NCBI GenBank assembly: GCA_963772225.1
Contig: CAVYWD010000009.1
Location: forward strand, 62,001-126,000
Reading direction: 5' to 3'
Source: CAVYWD01 sp963772225
GTDB taxonomy: Bacteria; Myxococcota; Myxococcia; Myxococcales; UBA5297
Length of the DNA: 64,000 nt
In this document: piece by piece, positions 43,542 to 52,050 of the stretch
Position numbering within the stretch: the first letter of the stretch is position 1
Layout of the letters: each line of letters opens with the position of its first letter
The notes under the pieces: generated by a model
What the model saw: only the letters and a program-made list of their open reading frames with translations
What the model was told of the DNA's origin: nothing
Database searches by the model: none
Program-made: the position numbers and the translations under genes

Positions 43542-43880
43542 TCACGCGAGCAGCGCCTCGAGCGCAGCCTTGATGGCGGAGCGTTGAATGTCTCCGGTGA
43601 GCCGCTCGCCCTCTTCCTTGCCCCCTTTGAAGAAGATGAGCGTCGGGCTGCTCGAGATGCCCAGCTTCGTGGACAGCGCTCGACTGCCTTGCCGAAAGAT
43701 CTTCAGGAAGCGCACCCGCTCTCCATACTTTTCCGCCATGGCCTCGAACTTGGGCGAGAGCGCTTCGCATGGCGCGCAGTCCGTGGAGAAGAAATCCAGG
43801 ACCACCGGGACCGGAGCCGCCAGCACCTCGCTTTCGAACTGCGCCTCTTCGATCTGCTTGATGTTCGATTCGCCGCCCAT
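43542..43880 (-). CDS. Thioredoxin
   Basis: 112 residues with VPVVLDFFSTDCAPCEALSP (active site CAPC in place of the usual CGPC, with Asp instead of Trp before it) and the cis-proline loop SSSPTLIFFKGG. AAGGAG supports the ATG at 43880. It follows a strong hairpin after the small cysteine-rich gene and precedes trxB by 17 bases. Its redox potential may differ from standard thioredoxin because of the changed active site. Confidence 0.9.
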   Translation of the reverse strand: MGGESNIKQIEEAQFESEVLAAPVPVVLDFFSTDCAPCEALSPKFEAMAEKYGERVRFLKIFRQGSRALSTKLGISSSPTLIFFKGGKEEGERLTGDIQRSAIKAALEALLA

Positions 43881-43958
43881 GGCCGACTCCTTGTCGAGCG
43901 CGCGTGCACGCCCGCGCTCGCGCGCGCGAGATTGCTCTGTATTCTTGAAGGAGAATTC

Positions 43959-43995
43959 TGTGGCGGGCGCACGATGCGTTCCTGCGCCCGCCACA
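43959..43995 (-). terminator. Strong hairpin after the cysteine-rich peptide gene
   Basis: TGTGGCGGGCGCA / TGCGCCCGCCACA, 13 perfect pairs with an 11-base loop, starting three bases after the stop of the 33-residue peptide gene on the minus strand. There is no T run. It could end or stabilise the transcript so that the peptide is made in excess over the downstream thioredoxin genes. Confidence 0.65.
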
Positions 43996-43998
43996 ATG

Positions 43999-44100
43999 TT
44001 AATCGTGACAGCCGGTAACCAACCGCGACGCCTTCGCGCAGCACTGCGCCGAGGCTTCCACCGACGTGCAGCAGCTCTTCTTCTTCGTCAACAGCTTCAT
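43999..44100 (-). CDS. 33-residue cysteine-rich peptide
   Basis: A short gene with a good ribosome-binding site (AGAGGAG, seven bases before the ATG at 44098-44100) and TAA stop at 43999. The peptide starts MKLLTKKKSCCTSVEASAQC and ends in TGCHD. It has two CC pairs and one late Cys, five cysteines in 33 residues. The basic start followed by a Cys-rich part could be a leader/core layout or a metal-binding peptide. It lies 23 bases downstream of the ArsM-like gene and next to a radical SAM-SPASM gene, in the same direction. Coding is inferred from the ribosome-binding site, tight spacing and composition. There is no comparative support. Confidence 0.6.
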   Translation of the reverse strand: MKLLTKKKSCCTSVEASAQCCAKASRLVTGCHD

Positions 44101-44123
44101 CGCTTGCTCTCCTCTGGGTGAAT

Positions 44124-44798
44124 TCAACTAGGACGCGGCTCGCGATATCCGCGGATGGTGAGGCTTCGCACCATCACGCCGCCCTTTTCATACGGCTCCG
44201 AACGTTGGAGCACTTCGGTCGAGCGAAAGCCCGCCGATTCGATCGCCTGGCGATATTCGTTCTCGGGGATGGCGCCCCCGTAGCACGCGGCCCAGGCTGC
44301 CGGGTCCGCCCGCACCGACTCGGGCAGCGCCTCTTCGGCGATGACGTCCGAGACCACGAAGCGCCCTCCGGGCTTCAGGATGCGGTGGATTTCTCGGTAG
44401 ACGGCGGCCTTGTCGGGCGCGTGATTGATGGTGCAATTGGACACCACCACCGACGCCGTGGCGTCGGCCAGATCGAGCGCCGCCAGGTCGCATCGAATAA
44501 ATTGCACGTTGGCCAGGAAAGGAGGGACCGCCTGGCGCGCCGCCGCGAGCATGGCCTCTGTCATGTCGATTCCAATGGCTTTCCCACCGCTGCCCACCAG
44601 CCCCGCCGCGCGGAGCACGTCGCGGCCCCGGCCGCACCCGAGGTCGACCAGCACCTCGCCCTCCGACGGTGCCGCGAGGTCCAGCGCGCTCCCGCAAGAG
44701 AGCGAGCTGCAGCAGCTCGACAGCCCCGTATAGCGCTCCTGAATGGCGAACGAGAGCCCGGTCAGCGCTTGGGGGTTCTTGGCGTTCAGATCCGACAT
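44124..44798 (-). CDS. ArsM-like SAM-dependent methyltransferase
   Basis: 224 residues. Class I methyltransferase motifs: VLVDLGCGRGRDVLRAAGLV, GKAIGIDMTEAMLAAARQAV, VVVSNCTINHAPDKAAVYRE and RILKPGGRFVVSDVIAEEAL. It carries Cys in the places where arsenite methyltransferases bind As(III): SSCCSSLSCGS at the N-terminus, the SNC cysteine and AACYGGAIPENEYR. This supports arsenite methylation, or methylation of another soft metalloid or thiol. AGGAGG seven bases upstream sets the ATG. It sits between the radical SAM gene (64 bases) and the Cys-rich peptide gene (23 bases). A peptide S-methyltransferase is an alternative. Confidence 0.8.
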   Translation of the reverse strand: MSDLNAKNPQALTGLSFAIQERYTGLSSCCSSLSCGSALDLAAPSEGEVLVDLGCGRGRDVLRAAGLVGSGGKAIGIDMTEAMLAAARQAVPPFLANVQFIRCDLAALDLADATASVVVSNCTINHAPDKAAVYREIHRILKPGGRFVVSDVIAEEALPESVRADPAAWAACYGGAIPENEYRQAIESAGFRSTEVLQRSEPYEKGGVMVRSLTIRGYREPRPS

Positions 44799-44862
44799 TC
44801 GCGTGTCCTCCTGCGACGTTCGATGGGAGCCGTCCCTCGCGAAGAAGGGTTCGATTCCCCCC

Positions 44863-46230
44863 TCAGGCGCGCCCTGCCTCATTCTCTCCGAGGCGGTAAT
44901 ACGAAGCGCCCAGCGCGAAGATTTCGCGCACCGGCCTGCAGTCGGGCGAGCGCGGCGTCCCCGTCCGGTTGGCCGCGATGGCGCCACAGCCCCCACCGCA
45001 GACCGGAGCCACCGAGCAGCTCGCGCACTCCTTGACGCTGAACACGTTTCGGCCCGACCAGAGCTCGATCGCCTTCTCGTCCCGCGCGATCTCGGGCGCG
45101 TAGCTCCCGAGGCGGTAGCGCGGGTTGCCCACCGTCGCGGTGCAGCCGTAGAGCCCGCCGTCCGGGCTGAAAGCCCATTCCTTCTTGGCCGCGGGGCAAG
45201 CGTCGAAATTGGGGGCCGGGAATTCTCCCGTCTCCGCCAGGTGGCGAATCCCGTGAAGCCGCGGTTTGTGGAAGCGCGCCAAAACCGGGTCCTTCTGAGC
45301 GAGCTCGAGATAGCGGCTCCAGAGCTCGACGCGGTCGTAGAGTTGGTCGCGCATCTGGCGGCTGGCGCAGCCGAAGAGCTCGTAGTTGCGCCCCACCTGC
45401 GTCTTGAACCGCGACTCGGGAAGGCTCAGCCAGCCGCGCTCGTCGGCGATGCGGGCCAGGGCCGGCAGGTGGGGCAGGTTCTCCTTGTCGGCGACCACGC
45501 GGAGGTTGACCGGGATCTGCGCCTGCAGAAGGGCGTCCACCCCGCGGAGCGCTCGCTCGAAGCTCCCTCCGCCGGCGGCGTGCGGCCGGCGCGCGTCGTG
45601 GATGTCCTTGGGGCCGTCGAGGGTGACCTGCACCTCGCGGACGGGCCCGTCTCGCAGCAGCGGCACGAAGGCTGTCAGGTCGTAGCCGTTGGTCACCGCG
45701 GCCACCGTCATCCCCCGCTGCTGCGCTCCCTTCAGGAGGCGGCCGATCCGGTCGCGGTGGGTCTCGGTGTCGACCAGCGGCTCGCCGCCGAAAAGGGTCA
45801 AGTACGGACGGGGCGTCTCCGAGGCGTGGTAGCGATCGACGTAGGCGAACAGGGCGTCGATCTTCGCGGGCTCGATGAGCCGCGCTTTCGGGTCGAAGAG
45901 CTCCTGATAGCAGTACGTGCACTTGAGGTTGCAGCCGAACGAGGGCACGACGATGAGCTGCGTCGGCGTCTTCTCCAGCTCGCCCAGGTACTCGACCCAG
46001 GCCTCGGAGAAGAGCTTCCGATCGGCCTCGGGCGAGGCGACCGCGAAGCCGCCCTCCACCAGGTCGGCGAGCGGGAGCGAGCCCGGCAACTCGGCGCCGG
46101 GCTGGAGTGCGGCGAGCGCCTTGGCGTGATCGCCCGAGAGCAGCGCGACCTGGCCCTTGAGCGGCTGGACGAGGAGCAGCTGTTCCTGCTGCGTCAAGGG
46201 CACGACGATGGTGGCTTGCGATAACTGCAT
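44863..46230 (-). CDS. Radical SAM-SPASM enzyme
   Basis: 455 residues. The N-terminal ~95 residues (VPLTQQEQLLLVQPLKGQVA, PLADLVEGGFAVA) look like the peptide-recognition-type extension seen in peptide-modifying SPASM enzymes. The radical SAM cluster is in SFGCNLKCTYCYQELFD (CxxxCxxC) and the GGE motif in LTLFGGEPLVDTETH. The C-terminal SPASM domain has CPAAKKEWAFSPDGGLYGC and CASCSVAPVCGGGCG plus a late Cys, enough for two auxiliary [4Fe-4S] clusters. Relatives modify peptides or activate sulfatases and dehydrogenases. No sulfatase or dehydrogenase is adjacent, but a Cys-rich peptide gene is two genes downstream. Confidence 0.88.
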   Translation of the reverse strand: MQLSQATIVVPLTQQEQLLLVQPLKGQVALLSGDHAKALAALQPGAELPGSLPLADLVEGGFAVASPEADRKLFSEAWVEYLGELEKTPTQLIVVPSFGCNLKCTYCYQELFDPKARLIEPAKIDALFAYVDRYHASETPRPYLTLFGGEPLVDTETHRDRIGRLLKGAQQRGMTVAAVTNGYDLTAFVPLLRDGPVREVQVTLDGPKDIHDARRPHAAGGGSFERALRGVDALLQAQIPVNLRVVADKENLPHLPALARIADERGWLSLPESRFKTQVGRNYELFGCASRQMRDQLYDRVELWSRYLELAQKDPVLARFHKPRLHGIRHLAETGEFPAPNFDACPAAKKEWAFSPDGGLYGCTATVGNPRYRLGSYAPEIARDEKAIELWSGRNVFSVKECASCSVAPVCGGGCGAIAANRTGTPRSPDCRPVREIFALGASYYRLGENEAGRA

Positions 46231-46434
46231 GGTGGAAAACTCCCGTGGGCTCCCACGCTGTAGAGCCAGATCGCGCGAGTGGGATTCTGCGCTTCGGTCG
46301 CCGAGCGACCGCAGGGCCCGTTTTGGGCCGCGAGATTCCGCCGTGCCTCCAAGCCGGAGCTCGCAGCGAAGGGACCGGCGCACTTCCCCGGGGCCGTACG
46401 AGGGCGTTGGCCCTGTCCGGGGACGCGCAGGGGC

Positions 46435-47766
46435 TCAGCCGCAGCCGCCCTTCATCGCGACCTTGGTCTTCAGCTTGACCCGCGGGGTGAACGGGTGGTG
46501 GGGCCACGCGACGGTCTCCGCGTGCGCTCCCGGGTGGGCCTCCCCGTTGGCCGCCTCTTCGTCGCACGGCGAGCGGAATTGCCGGGACGTCGGCAGGTCT
46601 GGCCAGGCGGCCGGCACGTGGCTGCCCACCGAGTAGGCAAACTGATAGCCGAGCGCCTCCGGCGCGCTCGCGCCGGACGCCCGCTGCGCGACGCAGCGGG
46701 GCGCGGGGTAGAGCTCCAGCCAGCGATTGATGCCACCCTCGACGACGTAGAGATTCGCCACGCCCTGCGCCTTGAGAGACTTCCAGGCCGCCAGCGAGGC
46801 TTGCTCCCCGTTGCTCATGAGGAAGCTCACCGTGGTGGTGGGCGCTTCCAACAGCGGCTTGACGACTTCCGGCGAGCCGAGCTGATCGGGGTCGAGCCGG
46901 CGCGAACCCCCGACGTGGAACAGGTTGAAGTCGGTCTCGGTGCGCAAGTCGTAGATGGCCACCTGCACCGATGGGTCCTGGCGCAGCTGAACGACCTCGG
47001 CAGGGTGGATGAAGATGGCGCGCTCTTCGACGGAGCGCTTGACGTCCTCGGAGAGGCTGGCCCACTTCTGCTCCGGGCTCGGCTGCCCGTGCGCCCAGGC
47101 GAGGAGGCTCGCCGACGCGAGCAGGCCCGCCCCCGCGATGAGCGACCTGTGCTTGGGGGCCAGCGCTATATCCGCCCACGCCCGCTTCAGGCCCCAGTGC
47201 TGCTCGGCGAGCTCCGCCAGGTAGAACATGCCGAGTGCCATCGCGACCACCGCCGCCAGAGTCGCGCCGGTGCTCAAGCCCAGCCACTCCGGCAGCGTGA
47301 AGCGGCCCATGTCCGAAGACAGGAAGAACGCCTCGAAGCTCCCGACCGACTCGCCGAAGGCGAATATGCCGAAGAGCACGCCGAGCAGGAAGAACATGCC
47401 GTCTACCTTGAGGGTGGCGGTGGCGACGGCCGAGGTGCCCGGGCAGAACCCACCAATCACGAAGCCGACGCCCATGATGAGCCCGCCGACGATGCCGGGC
47501 CAGAGGTGCGTCGGGTTCACCCAGACCCGGCTCATGTCGAGCAGCCCGAAGCTCGACGCGAGGCCGAGCAGCAGGGCCGCCACTACGATGGCGGTGAACA
47601 TGACCTTGAGGACGGTCATCTCGCGCAAGTAGAACTGCGCCGCCAGCTTGCGCGTGTCGCCAAAGCCGGCCATCTCGAGCGCCGCACCAAAGCCGAAGCC
47701 GATGGCCCCGAACATCAGCGCGTCGCGAAGGGTGTCTGCGGAAGCCGAAAAGTTCCAGGGTGCCAT
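46435..47766 (-). CDS. YeeE/YedE sulfur transporter fused to a rhodanese-like domain
   Basis: 443 residues. The N-terminal ~250 residues carry seven to eight helices with LRDALMFGAIGFGFGAALEM and GVGFVIGGFCPGTSAVATAT, whose Cys is the type used to pass thiosulfate or sulfide through YeeE channels. After a linker, residues ~270-380 are a rhodanese-like domain (VAIYDLRTETDFNLFHVGGS, VSFLMSNGEQASLAAWKSLK, GGINRW). The rhodanese catalytic Cys position is MSNGEQAS, so no persulfide can form. The tail ends in KGGCG. GGGAG six bases before the second of two in-frame ATGs sets the start at 47766. Confidence 0.87.
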   Translation of the reverse strand: MAPWNFSASADTLRDALMFGAIGFGFGAALEMAGFGDTRKLAAQFYLREMTVLKVMFTAIVVAALLLGLASSFGLLDMSRVWVNPTHLWPGIVGGLIMGVGFVIGGFCPGTSAVATATLKVDGMFFLLGVLFGIFAFGESVGSFEAFFLSSDMGRFTLPEWLGLSTGATLAAVVAMALGMFYLAELAEQHWGLKRAWADIALAPKHRSLIAGAGLLASASLLAWAHGQPSPEQKWASLSEDVKRSVEERAIFIHPAEVVQLRQDPSVQVAIYDLRTETDFNLFHVGGSRRLDPDQLGSPEVVKPLLEAPTTTVSFLMSNGEQASLAAWKSLKAQGVANLYVVEGGINRWLELYPAPRCVAQRASGASAPEALGYQFAYSVGSHVPAAWPDLPTSRQFRSPCDEEAANGEAHPGAHAETVAWPHHPFTPRVKLKTKVAMKGGCG

Positions 47767-47792
47767 GGGCATCTCCCGTGCGCGTGAGCGCT

Positions 47793-48326
47793 TCAGGTCT
47801 TCTCGTTCCAGAGGCCGCGGACGAAGTACGCCAGGGCGTAGGCGCCTCCGAAGACCGCGAACATGAACGCCCAGCTCCCGACCGACAATACCGCCCCTCC
47901 GGAGAGCGCCTGGCCCGAGGTGCACCCGCGGGCCAGCCGCGCGCCGTAGCCCATGATGGCCCCGCCCAGGAGCGCGTAGGCCCAGCGCGCGTGCACCGAG
48001 ACGTTCGGCCCTCGGCGCGTCTCCAGCTTGACCCTGCGGTGGAGGAGCCCCGAGACCAGGGCGCCCGCGAGCGTGCCGGCGAACATGGGGATGCTGGAGT
48101 GCTTCCAGGGGCTGCGCTTCCCGCCCGCCATCTCGGCGAAGTAGGCGACCTTATCGACGTGGCCAGGCGCGACCACGTCGAGCGCTCCGGTCTGGATCCG
48201 CGTCATCGCCGCCGACGCGCCCAGGCCCCCTCCGGTCAGGAAGAAGCTGAGGAACAAGACGATGCCGAGCAGCGCTCCGGCGAGGTACGGGTTGAGGTAC
48301 GGACGAGGGCCTTTGCTGGGAGTCAT
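47793..48326 (-). CDS. YeeE/YedE family sulfur transporter component
   Basis: 177 residues, about five helices. LNPYLAGALLGIVLFLSFFL begins it. YGARLARGCTSGQALSGGAV is the conserved YeeE motif with the substrate-passing Cys. Its start overlaps the stop of the cytochrome gene by four bases (ATGA). It is 26 bases upstream of the larger transporter, and such pairs are common (PmpA/PmpB type). Thiosulfate or another reduced sulfur compound is the likely cargo. Confidence 0.88.
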   Translation of the reverse strand: MTPSKGPRPYLNPYLAGALLGIVLFLSFFLTGGGLGASAAMTRIQTGALDVVAPGHVDKVAYFAEMAGGKRSPWKHSSIPMFAGTLAGALVSGLLHRRVKLETRRGPNVSVHARWAYALLGGAIMGYGARLARGCTSGQALSGGAVLSVGSWAFMFAVFGGAYALAYFVRGLWNEKT

Positions 48327-50587
48327 GTTCCGCTCCTCTCTGGGTGAGCCGCGTCGGCGCCTTCGCCGCTCTCGTGCACCTGATAACCCGTGATCATCGA
48401 AGTCAGGTGCTCCCCCAGCGTCCGCCCCGTCGTCACCAGGTAGGCGTGCAGGACGAAGAACGAGAGGAACAGCCACGCGCCCACGTTGTGGAGCGGCGCT
48501 ACGACCGTGAGACCTCCCGCGGCCCGCGCGACGTCGGGCCATTGGCCCACCGCCCAGATCAAGAGACCCGTGGCGATCTGCAGGGGGAAGAGCAGGTTCA
48601 GGAGCGCGAGGTAGGTGAGCTGCTGCAGCGGGTTCAGCTTCTTGCCCGCCTGGTTGGAGGGGTGCTGGCGGCCCAGAAAGATGCCGCGCGACATGTACTC
48701 CATGTGCTCGACGACGCGGGCCAGCAGCCCCTGGGGCTCGGGGATGAAGTTCCGGATGGCCCGGGTGGCGAGGTGGTAGCCGAGGGCGATGGCCGCGTTC
48801 ACCATCAGGACCGCCGCGAGGGCGTTGTGGACCGAGACCGCCGTGGACAGCTCCATCAGCCAGGGGCGGCCCGAGTTGTGAATCTCCAAGCCGGTGGCGA
48901 TCAGCGCGATGCCGCTAAACGCCATGGTCCAGTGCCAGAACCGCTCGTAGCGAGAAAAGGCGTAGTCGCGGACCTCTCGCCCCCCGCTGGCGACCGGGCC
49001 TCGGCGGCGGCGCGTCACGAGCCGCCCCAGCGCATGGAGGACGACGCCCGCCGCCACGGCGACGAACACCCCGAAGCCGACGGCGTTGGTCCAGCCCTCG
49101 CGCGAATGGCCGAGCACGTGGGTCCGCCCCGGGGCCGAGTGCGGATCGCGCTGGAGCTCGAGGCCGCCTCCTGGAGTCCGCGCCAGCACCCCGGCGAGCT
49201 GGATGCGACCGTTCTCGCGGGGTTTGGGCGGCTCGCCGCCCGGCAGATACGAGGCGATGAGGAAGACGCCGGAGAGGCGCGACGGCGACGCGTGGCACTC
49301 GGCGCAGTCGCGGAGCGCGCGTTCGCGCGCGGAGACGCCGTGCGCCAGGGGGAAGGTGGTCAGCGAGCCCTCGATGGCGGGGTCCACGACCCCCAGCGCT
49401 CGGAGCCGCGAAGCGATGAGCTGGACCTTCGCCTCCGAGTCGAGGCGCAGCTCCTCCACCTCGAGCCGGCCGTCGCCGTTGCGGTCCAGCGCGGCCACGA
49501 CCTCGGGCGCGTGCCCTCCCTCGGCGCCGAGGAAGGCCTTCGCGACCCGCTCGAACGGGACCTCGGCCCCGTCCGCCCGCGAGACCCAGCGCCAGTGCCC
49601 CACCGGGTTGACGGGGGCCAGCCGGAGGGCGCCGTCGCTCTCGGCGCGCTCGACGAGAAGCGGCTTGAACGGCCGGATGGCCGAGGTGTTGAGCGAGCCG
49701 CCGGGGGCCAGGTCGACGTTGCGATACCGGGCCACCGGGCGGCCCGCCGCGGTGGCGACCGTGGCGTCGATCATCTCGAGCGCCGGCCCCCGCGGCGCCG
49801 AGAGGTGGCAGCTCGGGCACGCCAAAACCTCCATGTGGCGCGCGCGATACGGCAGGAACTCGTGCGCCTTGAGCGGATCGTGGCAGCTTCGGCAGCTCTG
49901 CTCGGCGAACCGGTGATTCGGGCGCACCAGGAACTCGGCGGTGCTCGGGCGCCGCGGGTCGGCCACCAGGTAGCGGAGCGCCGGCTGCTTCGCATCGACG
50001 CGCGCCGGGTTATTGCCCGCGAAGTGGCAGGCGACGCAGTCCACGAGCTTCGCCGCGTGCACGTCCCAGGGCAGAGGCAGGGCGGATTTGCCCTGCAGGT
50101 TCAGGAAGGAGTCGCTCATGTGCTGCGCGGAGATGATGGCCCCCTCTCCCTGGGTCAGCAGGAAGGTGCGACCGCCCTGCCCAGCGTCCTCGAACTCCTT
50201 CGGGATCAGCACGGGGGTCGTGCTGCCGCCGATCAGTCCGTGGCAGGCGCCGCAGTTCGCCGGGCGCGGGACCCCAATGCGAAGGGCGTCCCGACGGAGC
50301 ATCCCGTTCTCGTCCAGCGCCTCCGGGCGAAGGTCGAGGCGCCCGCCATCCACGTGGCACTGGATGCAGGTCGCCTGGGCCAGCCCAGAGGCATGCCCGC
50401 TGTGCGAGGCGATGTAGCCGGCGTCGTGGCAGCCCCCGCAGGTGCGCTCCGCCGACACCTGCCCGCCGCCCTGCACCTTGCGCCCGGCCTCGTCGAGGGG
50501 CGCAAAGGCGGGGTGGATGGGGTTGACCGGCTGCTGGGCGCTCGCCGGGGAGGCCGCCAACGCGAGGAGAAGAGCGATGCGCTTCAT
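48323..50587 (-). CDS. Seven-haem c-type cytochrome fused to a cytochrome b561-like membrane domain
   Basis: 754 residues. Signal peptide MKRIALLLALAASPASAQQP. The periplasmic part has seven CxxCH motifs (CGGCH, CIQCH, CGACH, CVACH, CRSCH, CPSCH, CAECH) and an EF-hand-like loop DRNGDGRLEVEE. A C-terminal ~250-residue membrane domain follows, with YERFWHWTMAFSGIALIATG and VHNALAAVLMVNAAIALGYH, whose histidines can bind two b haems. This builds a quinol-to-periplasm electron relay in one chain. Four-base overlaps join it to the octahaem gene upstream and the YeeE gene downstream, so the four are translationally coupled. Confidence 0.87.
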   Translation of the reverse strand: MKRIALLLALAASPASAQQPVNPIHPAFAPLDEAGRKVQGGGQVSAERTCGGCHDAGYIASHSGHASGLAQATCIQCHVDGGRLDLRPEALDENGMLRRDALRIGVPRPANCGACHGLIGGSTTPVLIPKEFEDAGQGGRTFLLTQGEGAIISAQHMSDSFLNLQGKSALPLPWDVHAAKLVDCVACHFAGNNPARVDAKQPALRYLVADPRRPSTAEFLVRPNHRFAEQSCRSCHDPLKAHEFLPYRARHMEVLACPSCHLSAPRGPALEMIDATVATAAGRPVARYRNVDLAPGGSLNTSAIRPFKPLLVERAESDGALRLAPVNPVGHWRWVSRADGAEVPFERVAKAFLGAEGGHAPEVVAALDRNGDGRLEVEELRLDSEAKVQLIASRLRALGVVDPAIEGSLTTFPLAHGVSARERALRDCAECHASPSRLSGVFLIASYLPGGEPPKPRENGRIQLAGVLARTPGGGLELQRDPHSAPGRTHVLGHSREGWTNAVGFGVFVAVAAGVVLHALGRLVTRRRRGPVASGGREVRDYAFSRYERFWHWTMAFSGIALIATGLEIHNSGRPWLMELSTAVSVHNALAAVLMVNAAIALGYHLATRAIRNFIPEPQGLLARVVEHMEYMSRGIFLGRQHPSNQAGKKLNPLQQLTYLALLNLLFPLQIATGLLIWAVGQWPDVARAAGGLTVVAPLHNVGAWLFLSFFVLHAYLVTTGRTLGEHLTSMITGYQVHESGEGADAAHPERSGT

Positions 50588-52002
50588 CGGCGGCCTCCGA
50601 TCCGGATGGGGTCGCCCGCGTAGCCCAGGCGCTTCCAGTCCATGCGCGGGTGGTCCCCGTGGCAGTCCAGGCAGGCGAGCGCCTTCTCCTTCGGGGCGAC
50701 CATGTGCGAGAGGGGCCAGTACATCTCCGTCTCGGCGAATCCGTACGTCCCGCTGTAGGGAAGCTTCGAGACCTCGGCGCCGAGCCGGAACGCGAGATCC
50801 CAGTCGAAGTGGGTCCAGTAGCCGTCCTTGCCGCCGGTGATCGGCGGGAAGAGGTAGTGGTTGCCGACGTCGTAGGGCTGCCGCGCGCGGTGGACCTTGA
50901 ACGGCCAGATGCGCGCGCTCGGGTCGCCGATGTCGCCCAAGGGTGGGTTGAGCACCGTGGGCACTTTCGGATCCTGGACCGGGTCGCCCAGGAGGTAGCG
51001 GCCCACCTTCCCATTGAACCAGCCATACTCCGGCACCGCGTCCTGCTCGTAGACGAATTCGCCCTTGATTTTCAGGTAGTGGTGCGGGTCGTCCGCGCGA
51101 GAAGCGTCGCCGGCCTTGCTCCAGTCCCAGTAGGCCTTGGTGGGGAGCTTCCCGGCGAAGGTCGGGATGTGGCAGGTCTGGCAGGCGACCGATTTGAGGT
51201 GGGCGTTGATGCGCTCGTCGCGGTGCTCGGGGCGCGTGTGGCAGTCGGAGCAGGCGACGCCGTGGGAGTCCTCGACGCTGACGGAGAACGCGCGCCCGCG
51301 CAGCGCGTGCCCCGGCGCCGTGTGGCAGTCGATGCACTCGAAGCCGTGGCCGCCGATGTGGACGTCCTCCTCTTCGAACGGGTGGGCGAGCGAGGAGTCG
51401 AGGTCGCCGTGCTTGACCCCCTGCCCTCCTCCGCCGTACGCGTGGCACCCGAGGCAGTTCTCGCGAGCGGGCCAGGACACCGAGCGCGCCGCCGCGACGA
51501 CGTCGGTCTCATTCGTCGGCAGCCCGTAGGTGCCCTTGACGTAAGTGCGCGTCCGCTCGTGGCAGACCAGGCAGTCGACGTTTTCAGGGTTCTTGAAGTC
51601 GAAGGAGTCGTCTGCCCAGCCGTACCCGATGTGGCACTTCATGCAGGACTTCTCGTTGCCATGGGTGGCGACGCAGAAGTTGTTGAGGACGTTCTTCTTC
51701 CCGATTCGAACCTTCCCGGCGTGTCCCTGGACCTCCACCTCGTCGCCCAGCCACATCCAGTGCGAGGTCTTCATGACCCCGACGGCTTTCGGGTGACAGG
51801 AGAGGCAGGTGCGCGTCACCGCCTGCGGCGTCTCGAACTTATCCGGGATGACCGGCGTGTGGTCGAAGTGCGGCCGGGCGCTCCGAGCGAAGCCCGCTGC
51901 GTGCCCGGCCAATCGCCCCGGCGCCCGAAGCGCCACCGCCAACCCGATGCCACAGAGGAGAGCCCCTCCGATGACTGCCCCCCGAATCCAGAAGCGCTTC
52001 AT
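50584..52002 (-). CDS. Octahaem c-type cytochrome, tetrathionate reductase (OTR) family
   Basis: 472 residues with an N-terminal signal/anchor helix (AVIGGALLCGIGLAVALRA). Eight CxxCH motifs: CLSCH, CMKCH, CLVCH, CLGCH, CIDCH, CSDCH, CQTCH, CLDCH. The block SHWMWLGDEVEVQGHAGKVR and KKNVLNNFCVATHGNEKSCM before the second haem is characteristic of the octahaem tetrathionate reductase family, where a lysine ligates the active-site haem. Family members reduce tetrathionate, nitrite or hydroxylamine in vitro. The neighbouring sulfur transporters favour a sulfur compound. The next gene provides the membrane electron input. Confidence 0.9.
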   Translation of the reverse strand: MKRFWIRGAVIGGALLCGIGLAVALRAPGRLAGHAAGFARSARPHFDHTPVIPDKFETPQAVTRTCLSCHPKAVGVMKTSHWMWLGDEVEVQGHAGKVRIGKKNVLNNFCVATHGNEKSCMKCHIGYGWADDSFDFKNPENVDCLVCHERTRTYVKGTYGLPTNETDVVAAARSVSWPARENCLGCHAYGGGGQGVKHGDLDSSLAHPFEEEDVHIGGHGFECIDCHTAPGHALRGRAFSVSVEDSHGVACSDCHTRPEHRDERINAHLKSVACQTCHIPTFAGKLPTKAYWDWSKAGDASRADDPHHYLKIKGEFVYEQDAVPEYGWFNGKVGRYLLGDPVQDPKVPTVLNPPLGDIGDPSARIWPFKVHRARQPYDVGNHYLFPPITGGKDGYWTHFDWDLAFRLGAEVSKLPYSGTYGFAETEMYWPLSHMVAPKEKALACLDCHGDHPRMDWKRLGYAGDPIRIGGRR

Positions 52003-52050
52003 CGATGCCTCGTCCCACCCCGGTGCACTGCGCTCTTGCTTCCGGCCTCC

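Noticed and set aside
43999..44100. Selenocysteine in the small Cys-rich peptide
   Set aside because: The frame ends with TAA and has no in-frame TGA. The following hairpin is after the stop.
44847..44862. ggttcgattcccc, like a tRNA T-loop, between the SPASM and methyltransferase genes
   Set aside because: No acceptor, D or anticodon stems can be drawn around it on either strand.
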